From Nocardioides carbamazepini (GTDB lineage: Bacteria > Actinomycetota > Actinomycetes > Propionibacteriales > Nocardioidaceae), in contig NZ_JAHTLF010000023.1 of NCBI RefSeq assembly GCF_024614185.1, positions 62,001-126,000 on the forward strand: a DNA stretch of 64,000 bases, read 5' to 3'. The notes beneath the pieces are model-generated. The model was not told the origin of the DNA, did no database searches, and saw nothing but the letters and a program-made list of their open reading frames with translations. The position numbers and the translations under genes are program-made. Below, piece by piece: positions 51,124 through 59,458 of this stretch. Every line of letters starts with the position of its first letter. The first letter of the stretch is position 1.

Positions 51124-51975
51124 TCAGTACGCGCGGAACTCCTTCATCCGCGCCAGGTAGCGGCGCAGCCGCACCGCCGGCACCGGCCGCGGCCAGTCGC
51201 CGGCCCGGAACCAGGCGTCGGAGCCGCCGTCGACGAACACCACGCTGCCGCACAGGAAGTCCGCGGCGTCGGACAGCATGAGCACCACCCACGCGGCGAG
51301 CTGGTCGGGGTCGCCGAAGCCGCCGACGGGGACGGGGAACGCCCTGATCCGCCGCGCCTCGGTGGGCGTCGCGAGCTGCTGCTCGAGCAGGGGCGTGCGG
51401 ATCGCGCCCGGCGCGATGGCGTTGAGCCGGATGCCGGCACCCGCCCACTCCCGGGTCACCGCCTCGCGGCGGACCCACTGGCTGACAGCGATCTTGCTGG
51501 CGCCGTACGCGAAGGACGGTGCCATCCTCCCGAACCGGTCGAGGGTGCCGAGCGCCCTCGCGACGTCGCGGTCGAGGAGGGCGCGGACCGTGCGGCGCGG
51601 CACCATCGGCATCGTCGTGGTCGCGTTGCTGGAGAAGACGACGACCTTCGCCCGCTCGGCCGCGGCCAGGGCGGGGCGCCAGGCCTCGAGGAGCTCGACG
51701 ACACCGAGGTAGTTGACCTCGGCGATCAGCCGGGAGCGCTCGCGCCCGGGAGCCGGCCCCAGGCCCGCCGCCAGGACGGCGCCGTCGAGCGTGCCGCCGG
51801 CCCGCGCGAGGACCGCGGCGGCCGCCGTACGCCGGCCGTCGGGGGTGGCGAGGTCGGCGACGACGTCGGCCTCCTTGAGGTCGACGCCGATGACGGTGTG
51901 GCCGTCGCCGACCAGCCGGCCGACGACCGCCGCGCCCATGCCGGAGGCGGAGCCGGTCACTGCGTAGGTACCCAC
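51124..51975 (-). CDS. SDR oxidoreductase, 3-alpha-hydroxysteroid dehydrogenase-like
   Basis: This 283-residue SDR has the nucleotide-binding GTYAVTGSASGMGAAV at the start, followed by a D in VIGVDL (often marking NAD preference), an NYLG motif and the catalytic SFAYGASKIA (YxxSK). Its layout resembles the 3-alpha-hydroxysteroid dehydrogenase/carbonyl reductase HsdA of Comamonas, including the long lobe after the NY motif and the LNAIAPGAIRTPLLEQQL block. The GTG at 51975 is the only start before the Rossmann motif. A KstR-consensus operator lies 12 bases upstream. A role in sterol or terpenoid side reactions is likely but unproven. Confidence 0.83.
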   Translation of the reverse strand: MGTYAVTGSASGMGAAVVGRLVGDGHTVIGVDLKEADVVADLATPDGRRTAAAAVLARAGGTLDGAVLAAGLGPAPGRERSRLIAEVNYLGVVELLEAWRPALAAAERAKVVVFSSNATTTMPMVPRRTVRALLDRDVARALGTLDRFGRMAPSFAYGASKIAVSQWVRREAVTREWAGAGIRLNAIAPGAIRTPLLEQQLATPTEARRIRAFPVPVGGFGDPDQLAAWVVLMLSDAADFLCGSVVFVDGGSDAWFRAGDWPRPVPAVRLRRYLARMKEFRAY

Positions 51976-51986
51976 GCCGCCGACTC

Positions 51987-52000
51987 TAGAACAGGTTCTA
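51987..52000. promoter_or_regulatory. KstR-type operator upstream of the SDR gene
   Basis: TAGAACAGGTTCTA fits the published KstR consensus TnnAACnnGTTnnA at every fixed position and is a dyad except for the two central bases. It lies 12 bases upstream of the SDR start and covers the stop codon (51998-52000) of the HxlR-like fragment. Confidence 0.65.
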
Positions 52001-52351
52001 TCTGGTGGGCGTGCGATCCGCCCGCTCCCGGGTGACGGCCGCCCACGGGCTCCACAGGAACCAGCGCGGCAGCGCGTCGAGGAGGCGGGGGAGGCCGGCG
52101 ACCTGGATCCGGCCGGCATCGACCGCCTCGTGCCACGAGCAGTAGCCCTGGAACACGTCGGCCAGGGCCGGTGTCGTCGCGGTGACGGTCACGTCGATGT
52201 CGAAGCCGGGATGCTGCAGGCAGACCGAGGCCTCGCCCCGGCCCATCACCAGGTGCCGATCACCGAGTGAGCCCGGGCCGGCTGCTGCGTGGCCGGTCCC
52301 CGCCGGATCGGGCCCTGGACGATCGACCTGGATCCGATCAAAGGGGTTCAT
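51998..52351 (-). CDS. Orphan HxlR C-terminal (SCP2-like) domain fragment
   Basis: This reading frame of about 117 residues has a C-terminal half (DIDVTVTATTPALADVFQGYCSWHEAV, then GLPRLLDALPRWFLWSPWAAV) that matches the SCP2-like domain at the end of HxlR-type regulators. The first 40 residues resemble no HTH, and no upstream frame continues into one. It is therefore either a truncated pseudogene or a short stand-alone domain. The ATG at 52351 is the first start. It lies between the SDR and helicase genes, and its stop is inside the KstR-type operator. Confidence 0.5.
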   Translation of the reverse strand: MNPFDRIQVDRPGPDPAGTGHAAAGPGSLGDRHLVMGRGEASVCLQHPGFDIDVTVTATTPALADVFQGYCSWHEAVDAGRIQVAGLPRLLDALPRWFLWSPWAAVTRERADRTPTR

Positions 52352-52646
52352 CGGATCGATGTCGATCACGCCTGCGCGGGGCTTGTCGGCAGATGCACCG
52401 GGTGCGGTCCTCCCCGTTCCCATTCCGGACGCCGCCGCCAGGCCGCGAGACTCGCGCCGGCCGGACGCTGCCCACGGACGGGGTGGGGCTTGCGGTACGC
52501 TGGCCGCACCACTGGATGCCGTCCTCCCGACGGGAACCGGTGACGTACGCCCGGTCGGCGCCCTCCCGCAGCAGCGCGAGCCGCCGGCGGAACCAGCCGA
52601 GGAAACCTGCGCCGCCGTCCGTCGGTGGCCGCTGGGAAGGACGCTT

Positions 52647-54797
52647 GTGGCTCGAGGAGGCCAGCGGGGCGCGACGCAGCAGCGTCGCAACCCGCAGTCG
52701 ACGCGGACGCGTCGCAATGAAGAGGGCATCATCCCGCAGCTGGCGCGCGCCGTGCGCGAGGTCGAGGCGGCGGTCGCCCGCCGCTCGGCGATGCCGGAGG
52801 TGCGCGCGAAGTTCCAGGTCGTCGCGCTGCTGGCGCGTGAGGAGCGGGCCCGGGTCAAGACCGACCCGGCCCTCTCCGACAGCCGCCGTGGGGAGGAGCT
52901 CAAGCGACTCGACGGGATCGCGACGATCCTCGCCCAGACCGCGGCACGGGACAGCACGCTGTTCACGCTGCTCGACGAGAACGCCGAGGTCACGGAGTCG
53001 GCGAAGGCGATGCGGCGCGAGCTGCTGCGCAAGGCGGGCGTCGACGAGCCCGAGCCGGAGCCCGAGCCGGTCGTCGTCGACCCGGAGCTGGCCGCCCTCG
53101 CCGAGAAGCGGGTGGTGCCGATGTCGGTGCAGTCCTACCAGCTCTCGCACCCGTTCCTGACGCCCGACTTCACCCACGCCCAGGTCGTCGTGCCGCCGCG
53201 CCGGCTGGCCGGGTGGGAGCTGCTCGAGCCGTTGTTCCGCTCGTTCGAGCGGGCCGCGGCGGACACGCCGGCGTGCATGCCGCTGCCGGACGCCGACCAG
53301 CTGACCGCGCTCACCGGCCGGCATGCGCCGGTCGGCCGCGAGCTGATGGCCCACCAGGCACAGCTCATCGCCTCGGCAGCCGAGGGGCACCGGACCTATC
53401 TGCTCGCCGACGAGCCCGGCCTCGGCAAGACCGCCCAGGCGCTGCTCGCCGCCGAGGCGGCCGGCGCCTTCCCGCTGCTCGCCGTGGTCCCCAATGTCGT
53501 CAAGACCAACTGGGCCCGCGAGGTCGAGATCTGGACGCCCCACCGTCGCGCCACCGTGCTGCACGGCGACGGTGACGACGCCGACGGCTACGCCGACGTG
53601 TTCGTCGTCAACTACGAGATCCTCGACCGCCACGTCGGCTGGCTCGGCACTCACGGGTTCCGCGGGATGATCGTCGACGAGGCGCACTACATCAAGAACA
53701 AGACCTCGCAGCGCTCGCAGAACGTATTGGAGATCGCCGCGCGGATCCGCTCCCGGATCGCGCGGCCGCTGATGATGGCGCTGACCGGCACCCCGCTGAT
53801 CAACGACATCGAGGACTTCCGTGCCATCTGGCAGTTCCTCGGCTGGATCGACGAGGTGGTGCCGCGCGGCGCGCTGATGGAGGCCCTGGAGGAGACCGGC
53901 CTGACGCCGGCCGACCCGGCGTTCTACCCGGCCGCCCGTCGCGCCGTCATCGAGCAGGGCATCGCGCGGCGCCGCAAGATCGACGTCGCCGCCGACATCC
54001 CCGCCCGGCGGATCGCCGACATCCCGGTCGAGCTCGAGGGCGAGGCCGGCCGCTCCATCCGCAAGGCCGAGCAGGAGCTGGCCCGCCGGATGGTGGAGCG
54101 GTACGACGCCGCGATCGCCACCCGCCGTACCGGAGCCGAGGTCGAGGGCATCGACCACCGCCTGGTCCGCCAGGTCGCCGGCTGGGAGCGTGAGGACAAC
54201 TCGACCAAGACGGGCGAGAACGTCTTCACGATGATGCGCCGGATCGGCCAGGCCAAGGCCGGTCTCGCCGCGGACTACACCGCCCAGCTGGCCCGCAACG
54301 TCGGCAAGGTCGTGTTCTTCGCCAAGCACATCGACGTCATGGACACCGCCGAGCGGACCTTCGCCGAGCGCGGCATCCGCTACAGCTCGGTGCGTGGGGA
54401 CCAGAGCTCGACGACCCGGCAGAAGGAGATCGACGCCTTCGTCAACGACCCCGACGTCCAGGTCGCGGTCTGCTCGCTCACCGCCGCCGGAGTCGGCCTC
54501 AACCTGCAGGTCGCCTCCAACCTGGTGCTCGCCGAGCTCTCCTGGACCGACGCCGAGCAGACCCAGGCGATCGACCGGGTGCACCGGATCGGCCAGGCCG
54601 AGCCGGTCACCGCCTGGCGGGTCATCGCGACCCAGACCCTCGACACTCGTATCGCGGAGCTGATCGACAAGAAGGCCGGGCTCGCCGCCCGCGCCCTCGA
54701 CGGCGCCGGCGAGCAGGCCGAGGGCGGTGCCATCGACCTCCAGACCGAGGCGCTGGTCGCGCTGCTCACGGCGGCGCTGGAGGCCCGCGGGGACTGA
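52647..54797 (+). CDS. DEAD/DEAH (SNF2-like) helicase
   Basis: This 716-residue SF2 enzyme has a helical N-terminal region (about residues 20-130), then a helicase domain with Walker A LLADEPGLGKTAQAL, DEAH box MIVDEAHYIKN, motif III MALTGTPLIND and a C-terminal helicase part with VRGDQSSTTRQKE and VHRIGQAEPVTAWRV. The last is the RxGQ motif of SNF2 remodellers. It probably moves along double-stranded DNA. The GTG at 52647 is chosen for a GGGAAGG site (52634-52640); the reading frame is open upstream but the composition there is not coding-like. It overlaps the next gene by TGATG. Confidence 0.88.
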   Translation: MARGGQRGATQQRRNPQSTRTRRNEEGIIPQLARAVREVEAAVARRSAMPEVRAKFQVVALLAREERARVKTDPALSDSRRGEELKRLDGIATILAQTAARDSTLFTLLDENAEVTESAKAMRRELLRKAGVDEPEPEPEPVVVDPELAALAEKRVVPMSVQSYQLSHPFLTPDFTHAQVVVPPRRLAGWELLEPLFRSFERAAADTPACMPLPDADQLTALTGRHAPVGRELMAHQAQLIASAAEGHRTYLLADEPGLGKTAQALLAAEAAGAFPLLAVVPNVVKTNWAREVEIWTPHRRATVLHGDGDDADGYADVFVVNYEILDRHVGWLGTHGFRGMIVDEAHYIKNKTSQRSQNVLEIAARIRSRIARPLMMALTGTPLINDIEDFRAIWQFLGWIDEVVPRGALMEALEETGLTPADPAFYPAARRAVIEQGIARRRKIDVAADIPARRIADIPVELEGEAGRSIRKAEQELARRMVERYDAAIATRRTGAEVEGIDHRLVRQVAGWEREDNSTKTGENVFTMMRRIGQAKAGLAADYTAQLARNVGKVVFFAKHIDVMDTAERTFAERGIRYSSVRGDQSSTTRQKEIDAFVNDPDVQVAVCSLTAAGVGLNLQVASNLVLAELSWTDAEQTQAIDRVHRIGQAEPVTAWRVIATQTLDTRIAELIDKKAGLAARALDGAGEQAEGGAIDLQTEALVALLTAALEARGD

Positions 54798-55576
54798 TGT
54801 CACATTCCGCCGACCCGTCTCGTCCTCCTGGCATGGAGATGAAGATCGCCGTGGCAGGCGGCACGGGACTGGTCGGCGCGATGGTGGTCGAGGAGGTACG
54901 CCGAGCGGGCGCGACGCCGGTCGTCATCGCCCGCTCCGCCGGGGTCGACCTCACCACCGGAGCGGGCCTGGCGACCGCGCTCGAGGGCGTGCACGCCGTC
55001 ATCGACGCGAGCAATGTCGACACGATGAGGGCGAAGCGGTCGGTCGCCTTCTTCGGGGCGGCGACGGGGCACCTGCTGGCGGCCGGCGCGGTCGTCGGGG
55101 TGCGCCACCACGTCGCGCTCTCGATCGTGGGCTGCGACCGGGTCGACCTGCCCTACTACCTCGGCAAGCGCCGCCAGGAGGATCTCGTCGCGGCCGGACC
55201 GCTGCCCTGGACGGTGCTGCGCGCGACCCAGTTCCACGAGTTCGCCGGTCAGGTCATCGACCGCAGCCCGCGACCGCTCGCGCTGGGACTGCGGATGCGC
55301 ACCCAGCCGATCGCCGCCCGCGAGGTCGCCGTCGAGCTCGTCGCGGCCGCCGTCGACCGGCCCTCCGGCCTGCTGCCCGACCTCGCCGGACCGCGGCCCG
55401 AGGCGATGGACGTCATGGTGCGGCGCGTGCTCCGTGCGCGCGGGTCACGGCGCCTCGTCGTCCCGGTGCCGATGGCCGGAAGGGCCGGGCGCCAGGCCAA
55501 GGCCGGCGGCCTGCTGCCGGGCGAGGGCGCCACGCTCGGCAGGGAGACCTTCGACGAGTGGCTCGCTCGTGCCTGA
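54797..55576 (+). CDS. NmrA-like NAD(P)-binding protein
   Basis: This 259-residue protein is an atypical SDR/NmrA family member. The Rossmann motif is MKIAVAGGTGLVGAMVVEEV and a VIARSAGVDLTTGAGLATAL segment follows. Active-site Tyr-Lys as in classical SDRs is not seen; PYYLGKRRQEDLVAAG may supply a substitute. The start is unsure: ATG at 54797 overlaps the helicase stop, and ATGs at 54833 and 54839 are also possible, of which 54839 gives the usual short N-terminus. It overlaps the sigma-factor gene by 8 bases, an arrangement seen with SigJ-type factors in other actinomycetes. Confidence 0.8.
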   Translation: MSHSADPSRPPGMEMKIAVAGGTGLVGAMVVEEVRRAGATPVVIARSAGVDLTTGAGLATALEGVHAVIDASNVDTMRAKRSVAFFGAATGHLLAAGAVVGVRHHVALSIVGCDRVDLPYYLGKRRQEDLVAAGPLPWTVLRATQFHEFAGQVIDRSPRPLALGLRMRTQPIAAREVAVELVAAAVDRPSGLLPDLAGPRPEAMDVMVRRVLRARGSRRLVVPVPMAGRAGRQAKAGGLLPGEGATLGRETFDEWLARA

Positions 55577-56447
55577 CCCGCGCGAGGGGCTCGCCGAGGC
55601 GTACGACGCCCTCCGCCCGCGGATGGTGCGCGTCGCCTATGCCATCCTCGGCAGCCGCGCCGAGGCCGAGGACGTCGTCGCCGACTGCTGGCCCCGGCTG
55701 GTCGACGCCGACGCCCGTGGGCCGGTCCGCGACCTCACCGGCTGGCTGACCGTCGCCGTCGCCCGCGCCGCCACCGACGTGCTGCGCTCGGCGCGGGTGC
55801 GCCGCGAGGAGTACGTCGGCCCGTGGCTGCCCGAGCCCTATGTCGACGCCGCCCCCGACCCGGCCGACCGGGTCACCCTCGACGAGACCGTCAGCTACGC
55901 GCTGGCCGTCGTCCTCGAGTCGCTCTCCCCGGCCGAGCGCACCGCCTGGGTGCTGCACGACGTCTTCGGCATGGGCTTCCCCGAGGTCGCCTCCGTCGTC
56001 GGCCGCACGCCGGCGGCCGTCCGCCGGCTGGCCTCCCGCGCCCGCGCCCATCTCGCCGCCCAGCCGGCCCGGTTCGAGGTCGACCGGAGCGAGCACGAGG
56101 CCGTCCTCGGGCGCTTCCTCGCCGCCGCGGCCGGCGGCGACCTGGACGCACTCGTCGCCACCCTCGACCCCGACGTCGTCGTCACCTCCGACGGCGGTGG
56201 CGCCGTCAGCGCGGCCCGCCGTCCGGTGCACGGCGCCGAGCGGTCGGCGCGCTTCCTCGCCGGGCTCGTCGCCAAGTACGTCGGCGAGGTCGAGATCGAG
56301 CTGCTCGGCGTCAACGGGGCTCCCGCGATCGGGCTGCGCGAGCACGGCCTGCTGACCTCGCTGATCGTGCTCACCGTCGCCGGCGACCGGGCCACGCGCG
56401 TGGACATCCTGCGGGCGCCGGCGAAGCTGGCGGCCGTCGACCGCTGA
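55569..56447 (+). CDS. ECF sigma factor, SigJ-like with SnoaL domain
   Basis: This 292-residue sigma factor has sigma region 2 at about residues 12-80 (RPRMVRVAYAILGSRAEAEDVV) and region 4 at about 110-165 (LESLSPAERTAWVLHDVFGMGFPEVASVVGRT). A C-terminal SnoaL-like domain covers about 180-290. This matches the SigJ/ECF41 layout, in which the C-terminal domain regulates the factor directly without a separate anti-sigma factor. The GTG at 55569 gives an 8-base overlap with the upstream gene, whose product is probably part of the regulon. A role in oxidative stress has been proposed for this group. Confidence 0.9.
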   Translation: MPDPREGLAEAYDALRPRMVRVAYAILGSRAEAEDVVADCWPRLVDADARGPVRDLTGWLTVAVARAATDVLRSARVRREEYVGPWLPEPYVDAAPDPADRVTLDETVSYALAVVLESLSPAERTAWVLHDVFGMGFPEVASVVGRTPAAVRRLASRARAHLAAQPARFEVDRSEHEAVLGRFLAAAAGGDLDALVATLDPDVVVTSDGGGAVSAARRPVHGAERSARFLAGLVAKYVGEVEIELLGVNGAPAIGLREHGLLTSLIVLTVAGDRATRVDILRAPAKLAAVDR

Positions 56448-56471
56448 GCGCCTAGGGTGAGGAGCCGCGCC

Positions 56472-57140
56472 CTACCGCTCCGGCACCGCGCCGGTCGTCG
56501 AGGGGGTGCCGGAGGGCGTGAGTCGCCGGTCGGCGTACCGGAGGCCGAGGATGACGGCACCGAACAGCGCGGTGATGCCGACGCAGACCACCGCCACCGA
56601 GCCCCAGCCCTCCTCGCGGAAGTCGAGGAACGGGTAGGGCACCCACCGGGTCAGCCCGGCGACGGCGAGGGTCACCGCGAGCCAGGCGATCGGCCAGCCG
56701 AACGCCACCCCGACGGCGCGCCCGTCGACTCGCGGCCGCGGCCCGAAGGCGAGCCAGCCGACGACCGCCACCAGCGGCACGACCATGTGCAGCATCTTGT
56801 CGGCGAGCCAGTCGGCGCCGTGCAGCTCGAGCAGCGGGCGGAGCAGGAAGAAGTGGACAAGGCCGGTGACCGTGATGCCCACGGTCGCGGCCAGGCGCAG
56901 GACGCGGAAGCCGGCGCCGTCGCGGAGCGGGTCGCGGGCCAGCATCGCCGCCGCGACGGCGACCAGCAGGTTGCTCTGGATCGTGAAGTAGGCGACGAAC
57001 CGGGCCAGCCGCAGCCCGAGGCCCGGCGGCTGCGTCTCGTCGAGGACCCGGCCGCCCTGGACGACCAGGACGAGCTGGAGGACGAGCGCGGCGATCGCGA
57101 TCGCCGCGGTCAGGGTGTGCCAGCCGCGGGCGCCGCGCAT
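56472..57140 (-). CDS. Pr6Pr family membrane protein
   Basis: This 222-residue protein has about six or seven membrane helices. The N-terminal half contains LARFVAYFTIQSNLLVAVAAAML, and the second helix pair carries VHFFLLRPLLELHGADWLADKMLHMVVPL, the hallmark of the Pr6Pr/DUF family. Many members have been annotated as membrane proteins of unknown function. The ATG at 57140 shares its last base with the TetR gene stop, so it is co-transcribed after that regulator. Confidence 0.85.
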   Translation of the reverse strand: MRGARGWHTLTAAIAIAALVLQLVLVVQGGRVLDETQPPGLGLRLARFVAYFTIQSNLLVAVAAAMLARDPLRDGAGFRVLRLAATVGITVTGLVHFFLLRPLLELHGADWLADKMLHMVVPLVAVVGWLAFGPRPRVDGRAVGVAFGWPIAWLAVTLAVAGLTRWVPYPFLDFREEGWGSVAVVCVGITALFGAVILGLRYADRRLTPSGTPSTTGAVPER

Positions 57141-57751
57141 CAGGCCTCCTCGGGATCGGGTGGGGTGAGCAGCCGCTGGATCGCGTCGCCGTACGTCGCG
57201 ATGACGACGTCGGGATCGGCGGCGGCGACGATGGGGTCGCGCTGGAGGAAGAGCAGGTTGAGCAGGCCGGCGAGCTGGGCGACGGCGAGCGCCACCCGCA
57301 GCTCGGGGTCCGCACCGCTCAGGCGGGGGGCCAGCGGGGCGACGTACGTCTCAGCGGTGTGCCGGTTCATCTCGTCGCGGACCTGGTCGTGCTGCGCCGC
57401 CTGGGCCAGCGCCACGTAGCGCTTGCGGATCACCGGCCGCGCGGGATCCATGAAGTAGGCCACCAGGCGGCGCCCGACGCTCTCGAGCGGTCCGTCGAGG
57501 ACCGAGCCGATGCCCAGGGAGGTGTCGACGGTGCGCAGGAACAGGGCCTCCTTGGACCCGAAGTGGCGGATCACCAGGGCCGGGTCGACCCCCGCCTCCG
57601 CGGCGATCCCGCGCACCGATGCGCCGTCGAAGCCTCGCTCGGCGAACAGGGTGCGCGCGGCGTCCTCGATCGCGGCGCGAGTGGCCAGGCCCGCCGGCCG
57701 GAGCCGGCTCGCGTCGGGAGAGGGGTGCGTCACACCGCAACCGTAGGGCAT
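57140..57751 (-). CDS. TetR/AcrR family transcriptional regulator
   Basis: This 203-residue regulator has an N-terminal HTH at about residues 22-70 (AAIEDAARTLFAERGFDGAS, then VRGIAAEAGVDPALVIRHFGSKEALF) and a helical C-terminal ligand domain. The ATG at 57751 or a GTG at 57733 (giving MTHPSPD) may be the true start. Two identical-pattern operators lie in the 58 bases between it and the divergent MFS gene, so it likely represses the transporter gene and itself. The Pr6Pr gene follows directly. Confidence 0.92.
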   Translation of the reverse strand: MPYGCGVTHPSPDASRLRPAGLATRAAIEDAARTLFAERGFDGASVRGIAAEAGVDPALVIRHFGSKEALFLRTVDTSLGIGSVLDGPLESVGRRLVAYFMDPARPVIRKRYVALAQAAQHDQVRDEMNRHTAETYVAPLAPRLSGADPELRVALAVAQLAGLLNLLFLQRDPIVAAADPDVVIATYGDAIQRLLTPPDPEEA

Positions 57752-57762
57752 GACCGAGATCC

Positions 57763-57800
57763 GTCAACGGTGTTGACACAGCCGCGTCAACGCCGTTGAC
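57763..57800. promoter_or_regulatory. Twin TetR operators between tetR and the MFS gene
   Basis: Two 15-base dyads, GTCAACGGTGTTGAC (57763-57777) and GTCAACGCCGTTGAC (57786-57800), share the pattern GTCAAC-N3-GTTGAC. Their centres are 23 bases apart, about two helical turns. A TTGACA -35-like hexamer (57773-57778) lies inside the first, consistent with repression of the MFS promoter. Confidence 0.8.
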
Positions 57801-57809
57801 TCAGCGGTC

Positions 57810-59258
57810 GTGACTGCGTCCTCCTCCGCTCCGACGACCGGCGCCCTCGGCACGACGGGCGCGGGTACGCCGGGCTCACCCCTCCTCACGGTGGCGGTCC
57901 TCTGCCTCGGCGGCCTCGTCGCCTCGCTCACCCAGACCATGGTCATCCCGATCCAGGGAGAGCTCGGCCGCCTGCTCCACACCTCCGAGGCCAACGCCTC
58001 GTGGGTGGTGACCGCGACCCTGGTCGCGGGCGCGGTCGCGATGCCGATCTCCGGACGGCTCGGCGACCTGTACGGCAAGCAGCGGATCCTGGTCGTCAGC
58101 GCCGTCCTGCTTGTGCTCGGATCCCTCGTCTGCGCGCTCAGCGGCACATTGGTGCCGATGCTGGCCGGGCGTCTGCTCCAGGGCTTCGCGATGGGCTTCA
58201 TCCCCGTCGGCATCGCGCTGCTGCGTGAGGTCACCCCGCCGCGCCTGACCGCCACCGCGATGGCCGCCATGAGCGCGACCCTCGGCGTCGGCGGCGCGAT
58301 CGGCCTGCCGCTGTCGGCCTGGATCGTCGAGGACTTCAGCTGGCACGCCCTGTTCTGGGTGTCGACCGGCCTCGCGGTCCTGGTCGCCCTGGCCGTCGTC
58401 CTGCTGGTGCCGCACGTGCGGGACGCCACGCCCGGTCGGTTCGACGCCGTCGGGGCCCTGGGACTGGCCGTCGGCCTGGTGGCCGTCCTGGTCGCCGTCT
58501 CCAAGGGCAACGAGTGGGGCTGGGGCCACGGCCGCACCCTTGGCCTGCTGATCACCGGCGTGCTGGTGCTCCTCGCCTGGGGCAGCTACGAGCTGCGCGT
58601 CTCCGACCCGCTGTGCGACCTCCGCGTCTCGGCCCGCCGCCCGGTGCTGCTCACCAACGTCGCCGCGATCGCGATCGGCTTCGGCATGATGGCCCAGGCG
58701 ATCGTCGTACCCCGGTTGCTGCAGTCGCCCACCGCGACCGGCTACGGGCTGGGGCAGAGCCTGCTCGAGACCGGTCTGTGGATGGCGCCGGGAGGCCTCG
58801 TGATGATGGTGTTCTCGCCGGTCTCGGGGCGACTGATCCGGGTGGTCGGGGCGCGGGTGACGCTGATGGTCGGCGGCACCGTGCTCGGCCTCGGCTACCT
58901 CTTCGCGCTCTTCCTCACCGACGCGCCCTGGCAGCTGATGGTCGCCAGCTGCATCACCTCGGCCGGCGTCGGCATCGGGTACGCCGCCATGCCGACCCTG
59001 ATCCTGGAGTCGGTCCCGCTCGCCGAGGCGGGCTCGGCCGTGGGCGTCAACGGGCTGATGCGATCCATCGGCACGAGCGCCTCCGCCGCGGTGATGGCCG
59101 CCGTCCTGACCGCCTCGACCATCGAGGTCGGCGGCTACGCCCTGCCGACCGAGAACGCCTTCGCGGTGTGCTTCGGGGTGGGTGCGGCCGCTGCCTTCCT
59201 CGGGGTGCTGCTCGCCGCGCTGGTGCCGCGGGCCCGGACTGCCGCGGCGTCCCGCTGA
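57810..59258 (+). CDS. MFS drug exporter (DHA2-like)
   Basis: This is a 482-residue transporter with about 12-14 membrane helices. The N-terminal half has a GRLGDLYGKQRILV loop motif (motif A, GxLaDrxGrkxxl) and the later sequence GQSLLETGLWMAPGG. Its layout is typical of DHA2 drug exporters such as EmrB, though the substrate is unknown. The GTG at 57810 lies 10 bases after the second operator, so the leader is very short. It is divergent from a TetR gene, a classic efflux-pump arrangement. Confidence 0.88.
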   Translation: MTASSSAPTTGALGTTGAGTPGSPLLTVAVLCLGGLVASLTQTMVIPIQGELGRLLHTSEANASWVVTATLVAGAVAMPISGRLGDLYGKQRILVVSAVLLVLGSLVCALSGTLVPMLAGRLLQGFAMGFIPVGIALLREVTPPRLTATAMAAMSATLGVGGAIGLPLSAWIVEDFSWHALFWVSTGLAVLVALAVVLLVPHVRDATPGRFDAVGALGLAVGLVAVLVAVSKGNEWGWGHGRTLGLLITGVLVLLAWGSYELRVSDPLCDLRVSARRPVLLTNVAAIAIGFGMMAQAIVVPRLLQSPTATGYGLGQSLLETGLWMAPGGLVMMVFSPVSGRLIRVVGARVTLMVGGTVLGLGYLFALFLTDAPWQLMVASCITSAGVGIGYAAMPTLILESVPLAEAGSAVGVNGLMRSIGTSASAAVMAAVLTASTIEVGGYALPTENAFAVCFGVGAAAAFLGVLLAALVPRARTAAASR

Positions 59259-59377
59259 GCACCGGCCGATAGCCGTGACCACCCATCACAGGCAGGTCCG
59301 GAACCTCTCCGGAGCCCGATCGTTGAGCCGGGCGAACGAGGCACCGCGGTGACTGGGGGGTTCCGCCCGGCCTGGTG

Positions 59378-59408
59378 ACGGCCCCGGGGCCTCGTGCCCC
59401 GGGGCCGT
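59378..59408 (+). terminator. GC-rich hairpin downstream of the MFS gene
   Basis: A 13-bp stem (59378-59390 with 59396-59408) and a 5-base loop lie 120 bases after the MFS stop and before the DUF445 gene. No T-run follows, so it may be a terminator hairpin needing Rho, or only an RNA structure. Confidence 0.45.
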
Positions 59409-59458
59409 GATGCGTCCGCCGACCGAAGGGGCTCGCCCCGGTAGGCAAGGATGGGTGC

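Noticed and set aside
52182..52646. Helicase with a 155-residue N-terminal extension
   Set aside because: The added residues are Pro/Arg/Ser-rich and unlike coding sequence, and a good ribosome site precedes the GTG at 52647.
52338..54803. Minus-strand frame of 821 codons opposite the helicase
   Set aside because: The helicase on the other strand has all motifs, and this frame has none.
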